DNA of 64,000 bases from Petunia secreta (Eukaryota; Streptophyta; Magnoliopsida; Solanales; Solanaceae): NCBI GenBank assembly GCA_029990175.1, contig JARKIP010000053.1, positions 17,192,001-17,256,000 on the forward strand. Reading direction: 5' to 3'. The position numbers and the translations under genes are program-made. This document shows positions 43,220 through 55,345 of the stretch, in pieces. The first letter of the stretch is position 1. Every line of letters starts with the position of its first letter. The notes beneath the pieces were generated by a model. The model had not been told where the DNA came from and did no database searches. It saw only the letters and a list, made by a program, of their open reading frames with translations.

Positions 43220-45725
43220 TGAAACGACCTCGGTCAGTCGTTTCGGAAATTAGGACTCCGATTGGCATGCCGATAATTTTAAAATATTCGTAAGGTCCAT
43301 TAGGACTTGTCTGTAAAATTTGAGCTAAATCAGACCTTGATTCGTAGGCATCGGAAGAAGGTTTCAGTTTTTATTGTCGATAAATATTAAAAAGAGATTT
43401 TCGAGCCCGGTTTTGGCGAATGAGCTCCGATTTGAAATACGAAAGCGTCGTTAGGTTCGTATGATTATTTGTGACTTTTTTGTATTTTCGAAAGTGAATT
43501 TTGAGGTTGTTCGGCTAGTTTCCGCTAAAATGCCGAAAGTTAAATAATTTGACCTTTTTCCATTTAATTTGCATATAGAGTTTCGGAAGTCCGATTTGAG
43601 ATCCGCCTTAGCGAGTATGTTACATATATTTTTTATAACTTGTTTGAGAAATTTGAAAATTATTTCGAATATCGTAAGGTACCGTTTTAATTTTCGTCGC
43701 GAAAAAAAAAAAGAAAAGAAAAGAAAAAAGAAAAAGACAAGAGAAAGAAAGAAAGGAAATGTTAGGCGGTGGTCAGGGATTATAAATCCCTTAAGCTTCA
43801 TTTTGAAGCAATTGAAGCAAAACAAGATAAACGAGAACAGAAACATGAGAACAAAAAACAGGAACAAAACAGAAAACGAAGGAGAACACGGAGAAGGAAA
43901 AAAATGCCAGAAAATGAGAAAAGAGCCGGATAAAAGATAGAATTTTTATCCCAAAACATTCAGGTAATGATCTTAATGCATTATTTGAGTTTATTACGTG
44001 TGTTTGAATATATTTTAACGGTAAAAATTGGGATATTAGACATCGTTTTAATAAGTTCAATTAATAGTTTAAAGGGTCAATTGGACCCCGATAATGGAAT
44101 TAATTATATATTCGTACTCAGTGAGTTATGGACAGCATATAAATATAATTTATTTAGGGTTTGGTTATGTGACCTTAAACCCTGTATAGAGGCCTGACCT
44201 ACGTATTGCGTATGCGTATAAGGTATCAGGTTCCTACCTGGATTGTTCTAAGATGTGAGGAATGAAGACTTTAGCCTTATGTGATATATTTTTATGCTTA
44301 TTGAACACATTGGGATCGTATGTTAATGAATCCAAAAGGATAAAGCGGTTGTTGGGTAGAAGGATTAACTTTGGAACGAGGTAAGTGTTTACATCCATTT
44401 CTTTGGAGGCACCTGGACTCGTGAATTTTCTACCACTTGTTCCTTACGTGTGTAGCTGCCGATAGGCGTACTCATTATGCCTTAGCTTTGGATTTATATT
44501 ATATATTATATGTTATGTCCTGTTGTTGGTATTGCATTGAGGATCAGAGCATTGTACTTTGGCTGTAAGTTGGCATCTACTTCCCGGCTGCCGATGAGGG
44601 TCCCGCGCCGGTGAAGGGTTATTATTGCATCATATTGCATTCATATGCATTATATTGCATCATATTAAGGGTAGGAGGATTCCGCCCCAGAAGCAGGAGG
44701 ATTCCGCTCAATTGCATCATATTGAGGGTGGGAGGATTCCGCCCCAGGAGCAGGAGGATTCCGCTCCATTGCATCATATTGAGGGTGGGAGAATTCCGCC
44801 CCAGGAGCAGCAGGATTCCGCTCAATTGCATCATATTGAGGGTAGGAGGATTCCGCCCTAGGAGCAGGATGATTCCGATCCATTGCATCATATTGAGGGT
44901 AGGAGGATTCCGCCTAAGGAGCAGGAAGATTCCGCTCCATTGCATCATACTGTGAGCAGGAGGATTCCGTCCTAGGAGCAGGAGGATTCTGCTCCATTCA
45001 TTTGGCACATGTGACCCTTCGCATCATATTTCATCTCATTTCATTTCATACTATCGTGTAGACTTGTGGTACATAACTACTGTTATGCTTATACGTGTAT
45101 TGCTTATTTGTTGATATGTTACTGGCTCGTATTCCTGGTTGAGTTTATGGTTTCATACGTGTTTCCGGTTATTATCTGGCTCTGATTTTTTATAATTTAA
45201 ATAAGAGAAATTTAGTTTATCTGTTTCTTCTGCCTGGCTAGCTATCCTATTCTTTAAGGTGGCTAGTCTGCCCCACTTATTGAGTCCGTTTGACTCACCC
45301 TTATTTGTTGTTCTTCCTTATCTATCTAATTCGTTTCGGCAGGTTCGCTCCAGGATTGAGTTCGCCACGTTGTGAAGGAGCGAAGACGACTTCAGTTATC
45401 GGGGTGAGCCATCTTTTATTCCGGATGGCCACCAGTTTATTGTTTATTATTTCAGTTGTATTTTGCTCCCTTCAGGAGGTATCTGTCTTCTTTTGTACTC
45501 TTAGATGTCTAGTCTGGATAGCCCTAAACCTTTTATATTGGGTAGTCAGCTGTAATTTCTTTTGTACAGCTTAGAGGTATCAGTATGTCTGTTTTTTTCT
45601 AAGTCTTGTTTTTATTCATGAATTGTTAAATTTATTTTCCTACTTTAATTTGTAAGGGTTTGCCCGATGGGTCTAGGGGAGGATGTCGGGTGCCGCACGA
45701 CCTAATTGGATTTCGGGTCGTGTCA
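43220..45725 (+). repeat. Gypsy C 5' LTR
   Basis: TGAAACGACCTCGGTCAGTC... to ...GGTCGTGTCA. Contains a purine tract (43703-43760), which is largely absent from the 3' LTR, and the 57-bp minisatellite. Short open frames within it, including a 94-codon one also present in the 3' LTR, have no domain. Confidence 0.92.
44654..44998 (+). repeat. 57-bp minisatellite, six units, in the 5' LTR
   Basis: ATTGCATCAT starts at 44654, 44711, 44768, 44825, 44882 and 44939, exact 57-bp steps. Each unit carries GGAGGATTCCGCCCCAGGAG followed by CAGGAGGATTCCGCTC. Because 57 is a multiple of three, open frames run through it on both strands; they are not genes. Confidence 0.95.
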
Positions 45726-45726
45726 C

Positions 45727-45738
45727 TTGGTATCAGAG
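45727..45738 (+). promoter_or_regulatory. Gypsy C primer-binding site
   Basis: TTGGTATCAGAGC, complementary to the 3' end of initiator Met-tRNA, one base after the LTR. Confidence 0.85.
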
Positions 45739-45919
45739 CCCGGTTTAGAGTCTATCCTGACTAAGAAAGTGTCTAGTAGAGTCTCGCTGATGGGTACGTA
45801 GATGTCCGTGCTTATCTACGAGAGGCTATGATGGAATTTAGGAAGTTTCACTTCCTTCTTTCCTGATAGTGCGTCTGTCTAGGATGCTAAAGTGTTTTTG
45901 TTAATTTCTTTGTGGTAAT

Positions 45920-46900
45920 CGTGAACCCTCATGCAACAAATCAGCAAAAGGTAGGAGTTCAGGACGAAGTAGTCTAGCATGGGGCTAGAGCTACTCAAGC
46001 TCCGAGAGTGTTTGATCGTGCTGACGATCTAGTTACGGAGGTCCCAGCTATGCCAGCTCGCAATGGGCAAGGGGCAGGGCCTTGTGGTTCCCTTGGCTTT
46101 TTATGATGCTTTACGAGAATCTTGGTGACGTAGATACCGTAATAACCTATTATTCGCTAGGTAGCGTATCAGGTTGCCGCAGATGCAGATGTTCGGACTT
46201 AGAGGGCTCTTGTTCCAGTTCCTGATGTTGCCCTAGTAAATTATGTTCTAGAGGCAGCATGTGTTGCGCCACTAATTATTCTGGTTGGTTAGCTATCCCA
46301 AGTAATAGCTCGGTCCGAGTGTCCGAAGATGCTGCATTATTTTATCTGGTTGAACCTTCCGATATTCTCAAGCCATGCATCAGATAATCCCCGTGTAAGT
46401 TTTTTTTTAAAAATATAATGATGTCAGCATATCCTTCAGGCTCTTGATTATATCGAGCGGTATGGCGTTGATTATTCTTCTTTCCAGTTTCAGGGTCCAG
46501 CCTTGAATTGGTGGGCCGCTCTCTTATTAGCTAACTTGGTTCGGTTTTTCTTCTAGATTCGTGGAAAAGTTCCTTTCGAGTAGCGAGCGAGATAAAAAGT
46601 GTTGCCAGTTTGAGTGAATTAAACAGGGTAGCCTGTCGGTTAGCCTGTTGGTTTCAGAATATGAGATTGAATTCTATAGAATGGCTGGATATGCATTAGA
46701 ACTAGTCCATGAGCCTTTCGAGAGATTCAAAGATTTATTGATGACCTTTCTTTTTCCTTGAGATCCCAGATGGCTCAAGAGATTGAGGTCGGGATTTCAT
46801 TTGATGATGTTGTTGATATTGCTCAAAGGTATTAGACATACCATAAGTTAGAGCGGGAGATCAAGAGATCCCGTGGCCCTAGTGGGTAACCATGGTACCT
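45920..46900 (+). pseudogene. Gypsy C gag remnant
   Basis: In several frames with many stops I can read gag-like text: an ALNWWAALLLANLVRFF piece near 46500, MAGYALELVHEPFERFKDLL near 46681-46740 and a following KGIRHTIS piece. It resembles the gag of Del-type chromoviruses but is thoroughly broken. Confidence 0.45.
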
Positions 46901-48433
46901 CATTTGGAGGTAAGAGTTTTGATTATTTTGGGACGTCACCTTCCAGGTTATCTCGGCTTGTGTCACGCGATTCTTAGAGTGCGCCAATAGTTCGTAATTA
47001 TCAGACCTAGTTTTTCTCTTTGTAGCTATCAACAATCTGTCCAGCTTCCATTTTCACCGAAAAGGTATTATCATTGTCGCGAGCCTGTCATCTTTGGTGG
47101 AGTTCTCCCTTACTCCGGCAAGTAGGCAGTTGTCCTTTCTCTTGTCATCAGGCACTTGCACAGTCGCAGGAGATTTTATTTAGATCTCAATCAGCAAAAG
47201 AAATGCCACCATCCAGTAGAGGTTGAGAGTGTGGTGGCAGTGGTTCTTCAGAAAGTGTTTGTCAGGGTAGTGGCTCGGCTCAGTTCAGCTCAGCTGCAAA
47301 GGCAGTTCTATAAACTGCTTGTCTGGCGGGCTGCTGAGGTGTCCGATATGGTAGACCCTGAGATTTCTTCTTCTCTTAAATGTGAGTAAGATTTGATTCT
47401 TTTGATCGATCTAGAAATGGTGTGTCTTATCATATTTCGATGGTTTCCTTGATGTCGTTTCTATTAAGAATCGGTTGCGGTAGAGGTGTGAGCTTCTGAT
47501 ATGTTTTATTCCTGGCATTTATGATGACCCTACTAGTTTATCTGGTTTAAATGTGAGAGATTTGTGAGTGAGTATTGGTATTGTTTGCTTGGCATCTTGT
47601 TGTGCCTCATTCTGTTATAATGTCAAGTCAGTCTACCTTTCTTTGGAACTCAGTGTCGGTAGGATAATGGGATCCTAATTCGTTACCATCAGAAAGTGTT
47701 ATCGTTTCTTCCGATGCGAAGTGATAAGTAAGTAATATCCGATCTATGTGTCTTTCCCTTGGTTCGAGACGCTAGTAGAGTCATGTTATTCTATAAGTTT
47801 GTCTCGGTATAAAAAGGTTTTCTGGTAAATTTTCTGAGTTTACTTCTTATAGGAGAGTTACATGGGCGTTGATACTATTCCATAAAGCTCGTTTAATAAC
47901 TATTTTTTCAATTGCGATTCTGTGGCTAGCTTGACTCGTAAGTAGTCTAGCTCTGGTAGCCAAATAAATAAGGAGATGAGATTCTTAAAGATCTAACTAT
48001 TTCTATCCTCTGTTTATCGCCATCTATTCTTCTTCCGACAGTAGTGAGCTTGGCCGGTTAGTAGCCACTCGTGATGTTCCCTATATTGAGCCAGAGTGCG
48101 TGTCAAGGTAGTCGGGTAAGCACACTGTTGTTTTGCAAGGCTACTAAGGGTAATGAGAGGCATCATTTGACCTTTGATTTGATCAATCAGGCGGTGGTGC
48201 TTATAGAAAATGTATGGAGTTGTGACTCGAGAGTTGCAGCTGTTTGGCAACTCGAAAGGGTAGTTGGTAGCTTAGGTCTGCCTACGTTAAGCTTTTAGCT
48301 AAATCTTCTTTAGTCCAGCAGACTGTGCAGGGATGGTTATTCCTATTCAAATAGCTGCGTGAGTTTGTGCTTTAAGTGGAGGAGTCTTCCTCCAAATATT
48401 GAATGGTAATACTAAATTTCTAAGGCGTTGGTA
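46901..48433 (+). other. Gypsy C interior, unrecognised
   Basis: By position this should be protease, RT and RNase H, but I find no catalytic motif in any frame. Short open frames (77 codons at 47156; 75-78 codons at 48014-48298) have no domain. Deep decay or replacement is likely. Confidence 0.4.
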
Positions 48434-48539
48434 CCACTTTTGTCATGACCCAACCTAGGGCCACAACAGAAACCTAAAATGAGTGTTGATCATTGCTAAA
48501 CCTACTAATAATCTATTAATGAAAAAGATAAGCTGGCAA

Positions 48540-49440
48540 CCTGATCATATATACGTACCTATCTGCTGAAAGCATAAAGTCTGGAAAGATGACACGACTT
48601 TAACTTGCTGGCAACTAGAACACTAAGCCACAAATTCTTCTATGTCACACTTCATTTCATCCCACCAATAAATCTGCTTAAGATCATGGTACATCTTAGT
48701 CGAACCTGGATGAACAGTGTATTTGGAACAATGTGCCTCTATCATAATCTGTACACATAAATCTGCAACATCAGGAACACAAAGTCTATCTTTATACATG
48801 AGAGCACCGTCAGTAGTAACCCTGTATGGTGACTCCGGGTTTCTTCTGCTATCTTCCTATATTTAACTAGAACTGGATTCTCATACTGACACTGTTATAC
48901 TTCATGAAAATTTAGAGTTAAAGGTCTAGTGCAGTTTATCGTCCATCCATCATTGGCATATCTCCTTCACACCTCAACTCTTTGAGAAATTACTCTAGAG
49001 TTATAAGTGCACATGTAATCAACTTTGTTGCTGGTATTCTGCCTCAGCTCATGGTCCAACAACATGTCTCTTTTATTTTCACTTTTTCAATTCATAATAT
49101 TTCCAATTCAAAGACAATACCTTGAAGTAGATGTTCAATTTAAAGATCATTCCTGGTCTGCACCATACTATCCAATAGTATTTGCATGATCCTTATCCTT
49201 ATATGATAGACCCTGTTCAGATGAATCTTTGACATACATTAGGATATGAGTAACTACATTCCCACAAGGAGCTTGCGCAACAACACTAACATCAACTGGG
49301 ATGTTGCATAGTGCGTTCGTAAAATAATATAGCTAGCATTAAATTTTCTATAGTGTGTACTGATAAAGTACTTCAAAAGCTCCCCCTATTGAATCAAGTG
49401 TGAGCTAATTCTTAGTTCCATCGACCTGTTCTATATTGAA
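48540..49440 (-). pseudogene. Antisense fragment of a Gypsy pol (integrase zinc-binding region)
   Basis: On the minus strand, about 48850-48560, the text reads SPYRVTTDGALMYKDRLCVP, VADLCVQIMIEAHCSKYTVH, PGSTKMYHDLKQIYWWDEM and, after a stop, CQQVKVVSS. This is the H-H-C-C zinc-binding domain at the start of a chromovirus integrase. It runs opposite to element C, so it came from another insertion or an inversion. The part up to about 49440 is more decayed and assigned only by continuity. Confidence 0.7.
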
Positions 49441-49751
49441 AGGTATATCGAAGAGGTGATTATCGGCTGAATCATATTAACCCATTCAAAGTTCCGTGTA
49501 TCATTACTTCGAAAATGTAGAACTCTCTTCTCGTGATCGAGGAAGGATCAGCTTAGTCAGAATAAGCTGTGCAATGATATTATCATATTATCCAAAGTAC
49601 GATGTGCGTAATATAATTCTGATCCTATACTCAGGAGGTAAGGCTCATGGAGTAGCCTATGAAGGTCGTGCAAGTTCTCTTGCTATCTGTGCGAATTTTG
49701 CTTTAGACTCAAGCTCGTTCGAGGACGAACGAGAGTTTAAGTGGAGGAGAA

Positions 49752-52214
49752 TGAAACGACCTCGGTCAGTTGTTTTGGGAGTTAGGCCTCCGATTTGTGT
49801 GCCGATAACTTTAAATATTTGTAAGGTCCATTAGGACTTGTCTGTAAAATTTGAGCTTAATCAGACCTTGTTTGGTAGGCATCGGAAGAAGGTTTTAGTT
49901 TTTATTGTCGACAAATATTAAAAAGAGATTTTCGAGCTCGGTTATGGCGAATGAGCTCCGATTCGGAATTCGAAAGCGCCGTTAGGTTCGTATGATTATT
50001 TGTGACTTTTGTGGATTTTTGAAAGTAAATTTCGAGGTTGGTCGGCTAGTTTCCGCTAAAATGATGAAAGTTAAATAATTTGGCCTCTTTCCATTTAATT
50101 TACATATTGAGTTTCGGGAGTTCGATTTGAGATCCGCCTTAGCGAGTATGTTACATATATTTTTTATAACTTGCTTGAGAAATTTGGAAATTATTTCGAA
50201 TATCATAGGATACCGTTTTAATTTTCGTCCTAAAAAGAAAGAAAGGAAATGTTAGGCGGTGGAAAGGAATTATAAATCCCTTAAGCTTTATTTTGAAGCA
50301 AAACAAGATAAATGAGAACAGAAACATGAGAACGAAAAATAGGAACAAAACAGAAAACGAAGGAGAGCACAGAGAAGGAAAAAAATGCCAGAAAATGAGA
50401 AAAGTGCCAGAAAAAAGATAGAATTTTTACCCCGAAACATTCAGGTAATGATCTTAATGCATTATTTGATTTTATTACGTGTGTTTGAATATATTTTAAT
50501 GATAAAAATTAGGATATTAGACATTATTTTAATAAGTTCAATTAATAGTTTAAACGGTCAATTGGACCCCGATAATGGAATTAATTATATATTCGTACTC
50601 AGTGAGTTATGGGCAACATATAAATATAATTTATTTAGCGTTTGATTATGTGACCTTAAACCCTGTACATAGGCCTGACCTAAGTATTGCGTATGCGAAT
50701 AGGGTATCAGGTTCCTACCTGGATTGTTCTAAGATGTAAGGAATGAAGACTTTAGCCGTATGTGATATAGTTTTATGCTTATTGAACACAGTGGGATCGT
50801 TTGGTAATGAATCCAAAAGGATAAAGCGGTTGTTGGGTAGCAGAGTTAACTTTGGAACGAGGTAAGTGTTTACATCCATTTCTTTGGAGGCACCTGGCCT
50901 TGTGGATTTTCTACCACGTGTTCCTTACACGTGTAGCTGCCGATAGGCGTACTCATTACGCCTAAGCTTTGGATTTACATTATATATTGTATGTTATGTT
51001 CTGTTGTTGGTATTGCATTGAGGATCTGAGCATTGTACTATAGCTGTGAGTTGGCATCTACTTCCCGGCTGTCGATGAGAGCCCCCGCACCGGTGAAGGG
51101 ATATTATTGCATCATATTGCATTCATATGCATTACATTGCATCATATTGAGGGTAGGAGGATTCTGCCCCAGGAGCAGGAGGATTCCGCTCCATTGCGTC
51201 ATACTGAGGGTAAGAGGATTCCGCCCCAAGAGCAGGAGGATTTCGCTCCATTGCATCATATTGAGTGTAAGAGGATTCCGCCCCAAGATCAGGAGGATTT
51301 CACTCCATTGCATCATATTGAGTGTAAGAGAATTCCGCCCCAGGAGCAGGAGGATTCCGCTCTATTGCATCATATTGAGGGTATGAGGATTCCACCCTAG
51401 GAGCGGGAGGATTTTGCTCAATTGCATCATACTGAGGGCAGGAGGATTCCGCCCTAGGAGCAGGAGGATTCCGCTCCATTCATTTGGTACATGTGACCCT
51501 TCGCATCATATTTCATCTCATTTCATTTCATTTCATACCATCGTGTAGACTTGTGGTACATAACTACTGTTCTAGTTATATGTGCATTGCTTATTTGTTG
51601 ATATGTTTCTGGCTCGTATTCCTGGTTGAGTTTATGGTTTCATACGTGTTACCGGTTATTATCTGGCTCTGCCTTTTTATAATTTAAATAAGAGGAATTT
51701 GGTTTATCTGTTTCTTCTCCCTGGCTAGCTATCCTATTCTTTAAGGTGGCTAGTCTGCCCCACTTATTGAGTCCTTTTGACTCACCCTTGTTTGTTGTTG
51801 TTGCTTGTCTATCTATTTCATTTCTGCAGGTTCGCTCCAGGATTGAGTTCGCCACCTTGTGAAGGAGCGAAGACGACTTCAGTTGTCGGGGTGAGCCAGC
51901 TTTTATTCCGGATGGCCACCGGTTTATTGTTTATTATTTCAGTTGCATTTTGCTCCCTTCAGGAGGTATCTGTCTTCTTTTGTACTCTTAGATGTCCAGT
52001 CTGGATAGCCCTAAACCTAGTATATTGGGTAGTCAGCTGTAATTTCTTTTGTACAGCTTAGAGGTATCAGTATGTCTGTTTTTTTTTTAAGTCTTGTCCT
52101 TATTCATGAATTGTTATATTTATTTTCCTAATTAAATTTGTAAGGGTTCGCCCGACGGGTCTAGGGGAGGATGTCGGGTGCCCGCACGGCCTAACTGGAT
52201 TCCGGGTCGTGTCA
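49752..52214 (+). repeat. Gypsy C 3' LTR
   Basis: Homologous end to end to the 5' LTR, ending GGTCGTGTCA. It is 43 bp shorter, mainly through loss of the purine tract near the start. Confidence 0.92.
51136..51480 (+). repeat. 57-bp minisatellite, six units, in the 3' LTR
   Basis: ATTGC(A/G)TCAT at 51136, 51193, 51250, 51307, 51364 and 51421. It has the same unit length and copy number as the 5' LTR, with unit-specific differences such as GAGTGTAAGAGGATTCCGCC in the fourth and fifth units. Confidence 0.95.
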
Positions 52215-52219
52215 GTTAA

Positions 52220-52830
52220 TTATCCCTCAGCCTAAAAAATAGGCACATCTACCTCTCCATGTTTCAGTATAAAATTCGGCTATAAAAAGTTTAGTATGAT
52301 TAGCTAATGTTTATGTGATAGAATGTGTCTATACCACGTAAAAATTCCTATTAGTGCTTCACTTTCGTTTTCAAGTGTAATATTCTAAACCAAGTCATTT
52401 TCATTATTAACACATCACTTATGGTAAAGGAAAAAAGCAAAAAAATTCACCTAGTGCCCTCAATAAGACATGGTCTTACCTAATTGCCCCCATTTACAAA
52501 TGTTTTAAATAAATGCCCTCCACATCATAGCCTCCTTACGAAAAGACTATTTTGCCCCCCAACTTGTGTTAACTCACGCTGAAGGTTTCCTTCTCTCTTT
52601 CCCCATTTCTGGCCTCCTTCTTTCTTTTTTGTGTGGCCCCCAACTTGTTCAATTCACGCTGAAAAATTTCCTTCTCTCTTTCCCCATTCCCAACCTCCTT
52701 CTTTCTTCTTTGTGTGCTAGGAATTTGGGATTTTTTTCTTGTGTTTGCTTGATTTCCAGTGATTTGAAGGTTTTTGTTGCATATGGCTATTAGATATTCA
52801 TGTTTTGCATAGAGCTTAAAATCTTGACCA
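52220..52830. other. Noncoding stretch with C/T-rich repeats
   Basis: The phrase CTTCTCTCTTTCCCCATT followed by CTCCTTCTTTCTT occurs twice (about 52591 and 52671), suggesting a small tandem duplication. No gene. Confidence 0.4.
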
Positions 52831-53560
52831 TGGCCAAGAGTTGCATCGACTTTTTCTCTGCAAGTTGCTTATTGCAGTAGAGTTTAAAGTCTTGGCTATT
52901 GCCAATACTTACAGAGATGTTCTGTGTAAGTTATCGTTTCCACCAGAACTTAGAGTCTTGGCTATTGCCAAGAGTTGCAGAGACTTTGTCTCCAACTTGT
53001 TCACTGCAGTAGAGGTAGAAGCCTTGGAAATTGCCAATACTCTTAGAGTATTTTAGTGTAAGATCCCCCTTTCCAGAACTTAAAGTCTTGGCTATTGCCA
53101 AGAGTCGCAGAGACTTTGTCTTCAACTTGTTCACTGCAGTAGAGATAGAAGCCTTGGCAATTGCCAATACTCTTAGAGATTTTTAGTGTAAGGTCCCCCT
53201 TGCCAGAACTTAAAGTTTTGGCTATTGCTAAGAGTTGCAGAGACTTTGTCTCCAACTTGTTCACTGCAGTAGAGATAGAAGTCTTGGCAATTTCCAATAC
53301 TCTTAGAGATTTTTAGTGTAAGGCCACCCTTGCCAGAAAAAGTCTTGGCTATTGCCAAGAGTTGCAGAGACTTTGTCTGCAAGTTTTGCATTGCAATATA
53401 GATAAAAGTCTTGGTAATTGCCAATACTTGCAGAGACTATTTATACAAGTTACTCCTTCCACTAGCGTAAGTCTCTACACAGCCTCCCATTGCAGTAGAG
53501 TTTAAAGTCTTGGCTATTGCCAATACATTAGAGATTTTTCAGTATTTGCAGCAGAACTTA
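52830..53560 (+). repeat. ~130-bp tandem repeats with TTGGC(A/T)ATTGCCAA palindromes
   Basis: The phrase AGACTTTGTCTCCAACTTGT recurs at 52981, 53111, 53241 and (variant) 53368, a 127-130 bp step, with weaker units before and after. Each unit contains AGTCTTGGCTATTGCCAAGA and CTTGGCAATTGCCAATAC, near-palindromes that can fold on themselves. The minus-strand open frames of 78-84 codons here are repeat products. Confidence 0.85.
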
Positions 53561-54164
53561 AACTCTTGTCAATTGTTGCAGAGAACTTTACCCTTGCAAC
53601 TTGAAGAAATCTTATGTTTGAATCTTCTCTTGAACAAAGCAATCTGTAAAAGGAATGGGGTTTTATGATTTTCTTGATAGCGTGAATGGAGAAAAGGAAG
53701 GGGAGGGACTGGGGCGCGTCTTTTTACTGATTTGTAGGGGTATTTTGGTACGAAAAAAGTTTCATTAAACTAATGAGGATATTTTTACTAAACATCTGTT
53801 AGTAAGGGTATTTTGGCAAACCAAAGCTTCCCCTGTCATATTTTTGCAAATCCCTCGGAAAAAAGCTCGTCGTCTATGGCCCAGAAAGAATGTATTTATG
53901 GTTGCATTATCACGTACGCCACATGTTATTTTGTTTTTCCATTTACAAATGAAGTGAAAACATATTCGTATAACACTAGTAGGCGAACATGATAATTATA
54001 CTTTACTACAATAGATGAATAAAATGAAAGAAAATAAATGAAACCTACTATAGTACTAGTTTAAGAAACTTACTACTGGCCACATGGTCCACATAAATTC
54101 ATTATAGGTACATAGTCCCCAGAAGGAGAACAAGTCGTAATATCTGAAAACCATAACAAAATAT
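53561..54164. other. Noncoding stretch
   Basis: The first part (to ~53850) contains GGGTATTTTGG and TTTTTGCAAATCCCTC words resembling the ends of the element at 54.79-55.26 kb. The remainder shows nothing. Confidence 0.35.
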
Positions 54165-54165
54165 A

Positions 54166-54416
54166 CTGCCTCCATCCCACTATGAGTGTTCAATATTGTC
54201 TTTTCATATCTATTAAGAAAATAAATACTACTATGTTTACTTTACTTATGTCCTTATTTACTACCCTTAATAATCAAATTAAAGTACAACTAATCATGTC
54301 TTACCTATTTAATTATAAGGGTGAGATTGAAAAAAGATTATTAATTTTATATTGAAAACACTTATTTTGAAATAAAAAAAATGCTAAAATGAACATTTAT
54401 TAGAGGACGGAGGTAG
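54166..54416. mobile_element. Stowaway-like MITE (imperfect ends)
   Basis: Left end CTGCCTCCATCCCACTATGA; right end GAGGACGGAGGTAG, whose reverse complement CTACCTCCGTCCTC matches the left with a few changes. TA on both sides (54164-54165 and 54417-54418). 251 bp, AT-rich, noncoding. Confidence 0.75.
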
Positions 54417-54786
54417 TATAATTCAGAACAAAAGTGCAAATGGCGAAGCATTTACTTTGTACGTAATCAAATGACTTCAAATTCTATTATGGCTACGGTC
54501 AGCCTTAACTCAAATATCTTAAGAAATAATAATTAGCGTATCAGTAGTATTTTTAGGACTAACATATATTTTTTATTTAAGAAAAATAATATTAACTAAT
54601 ATTAATAACTCTTTTTTTTACTTTAATGTTATGGCTAAGAAAAGTAAGAACTACATAAAAGTAAATATCTTCATATGCGTTGTATTTATGTAATTAGCCC
54701 ATTCTTGAGCTTAGTAAATTAAACAGTGATTTGCAGAAATATGCTACGGGAACAAATTGTTTACCTTTTTTCTCGCGCTAACAGAT

Positions 54787-55255
54787 GTTTTGCAAAAATG
54801 CCCTCGTTAAGGTTTAATGAAAAAATCCGGACAAAAATACTCCTTTCAAGTTTTTAGGTCGGGGGCAAGACTTGCCTTTATGTCTCTCCGCTTTTCAACA
54901 CTTATCCCTTCAAGTATTGGCAAAAGGCAATACTTGCAGCACTTGGTTGTAAGTGGTGGCAAAGGCCAGGACTTGCCTTTGACCCCTCACTATTTTCCAA
55001 CACTTACCCGTAAAGTGTTGGCAAAAGGCAACACTTGCCGCACTTGGTCGTAAGTCTTGGCGATTGCCAAAACTTGCCCCTTCTAGTCTTTTCCTACATT
55101 CTCGCCATATAACTTGAAGTATTGATAAAACAGTATTTGTCTTTGAAGTTTCGGCAATTGCCAAGACTTACAAGATTTTTACCTTGAAGTCTTGGCTCCG
55201 GGCGAAAAAGGGTATTTTGCTAAAATATTTTTTAGCGCGGGCATTTTTGCAAAAC
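54787..55255. mobile_element. Small inverted-repeat element with TTGGCAATTGCCAA-type repeats
   Basis: GTTTTGCAAAAATGCCC (54787-54803) and its exact reverse complement GGGCATTTTTGCAAAAC (55239-55255) bound a 469-bp segment. The interior holds repeated words GTATTGGCAAAAGGCAATAC, CTTGGCGATTGCCAAAACTT and GGCAATTGCCAAGACTTAC, related to the array at 52.83-53.56 kb. No target duplication is obvious. A minus-strand 84-codon frame is not gene-like. Confidence 0.6.
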
Positions 55256-55345
55256 CACTCCTTATGGAGGGCACACGGTGAAATTCTTTGAAATTAAACC
55301 GACTAATGTGGAGTATAACCCTTTCGATTCCTGATTAAGCTTTAT

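Larger units (their letters stand above)
43220..52214 (+). mobile_element. Gypsy element C (Del/Tekay-like) with 2.5-kb LTRs
   Basis: LTRs at 43220-45725 (2,506 bp) and 49752-52214 (2,463 bp), target duplication GTTAA on both sides (43215-43219 and 52215-52219), a primer site TTGGTATCAGAGC right after the 5' LTR and a polypurine tract TTTAAGTGGAGGAGAA right before the 3' LTR. Long LTRs and this Met-tRNA primer site fit Del/Tekay-type Gypsy elements. The interior is only 4.0 kb, too short for complete gag-pol; it keeps gag text, no RT that I can recognise, and an antisense fragment of another Gypsy pol. Confidence 0.92.

Noticed and set aside
43569..43940. 123-codon Lys/Glu/Asn-rich frame
   Set aside because: Caused by a purine tract in the Gypsy C LTR; not conserved in the 3' LTR.
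44611..45008. Overlapping open frames of 72-128 codons on both strands with a repeated CIILRVGGFRPRSRRIPL-like text
   Set aside because: They are produced by the 57-bp LTR minisatellite, whose unit is a multiple of three; the same happens at 51033-51400.
45290..45574. 94-codon frame with hydrophobic segments, present in both LTRs of Gypsy C (also 51777-52061)
   Set aside because: It lies in the LTR just before its end; conservation between the two copies is explained by LTR identity, and it has no domain.
52931..53424. Minus-strand frames of 78-84 codons with similar sequences
   Set aside because: Products of the ~130-bp tandem repeat; mutually similar, with no start context or domain.
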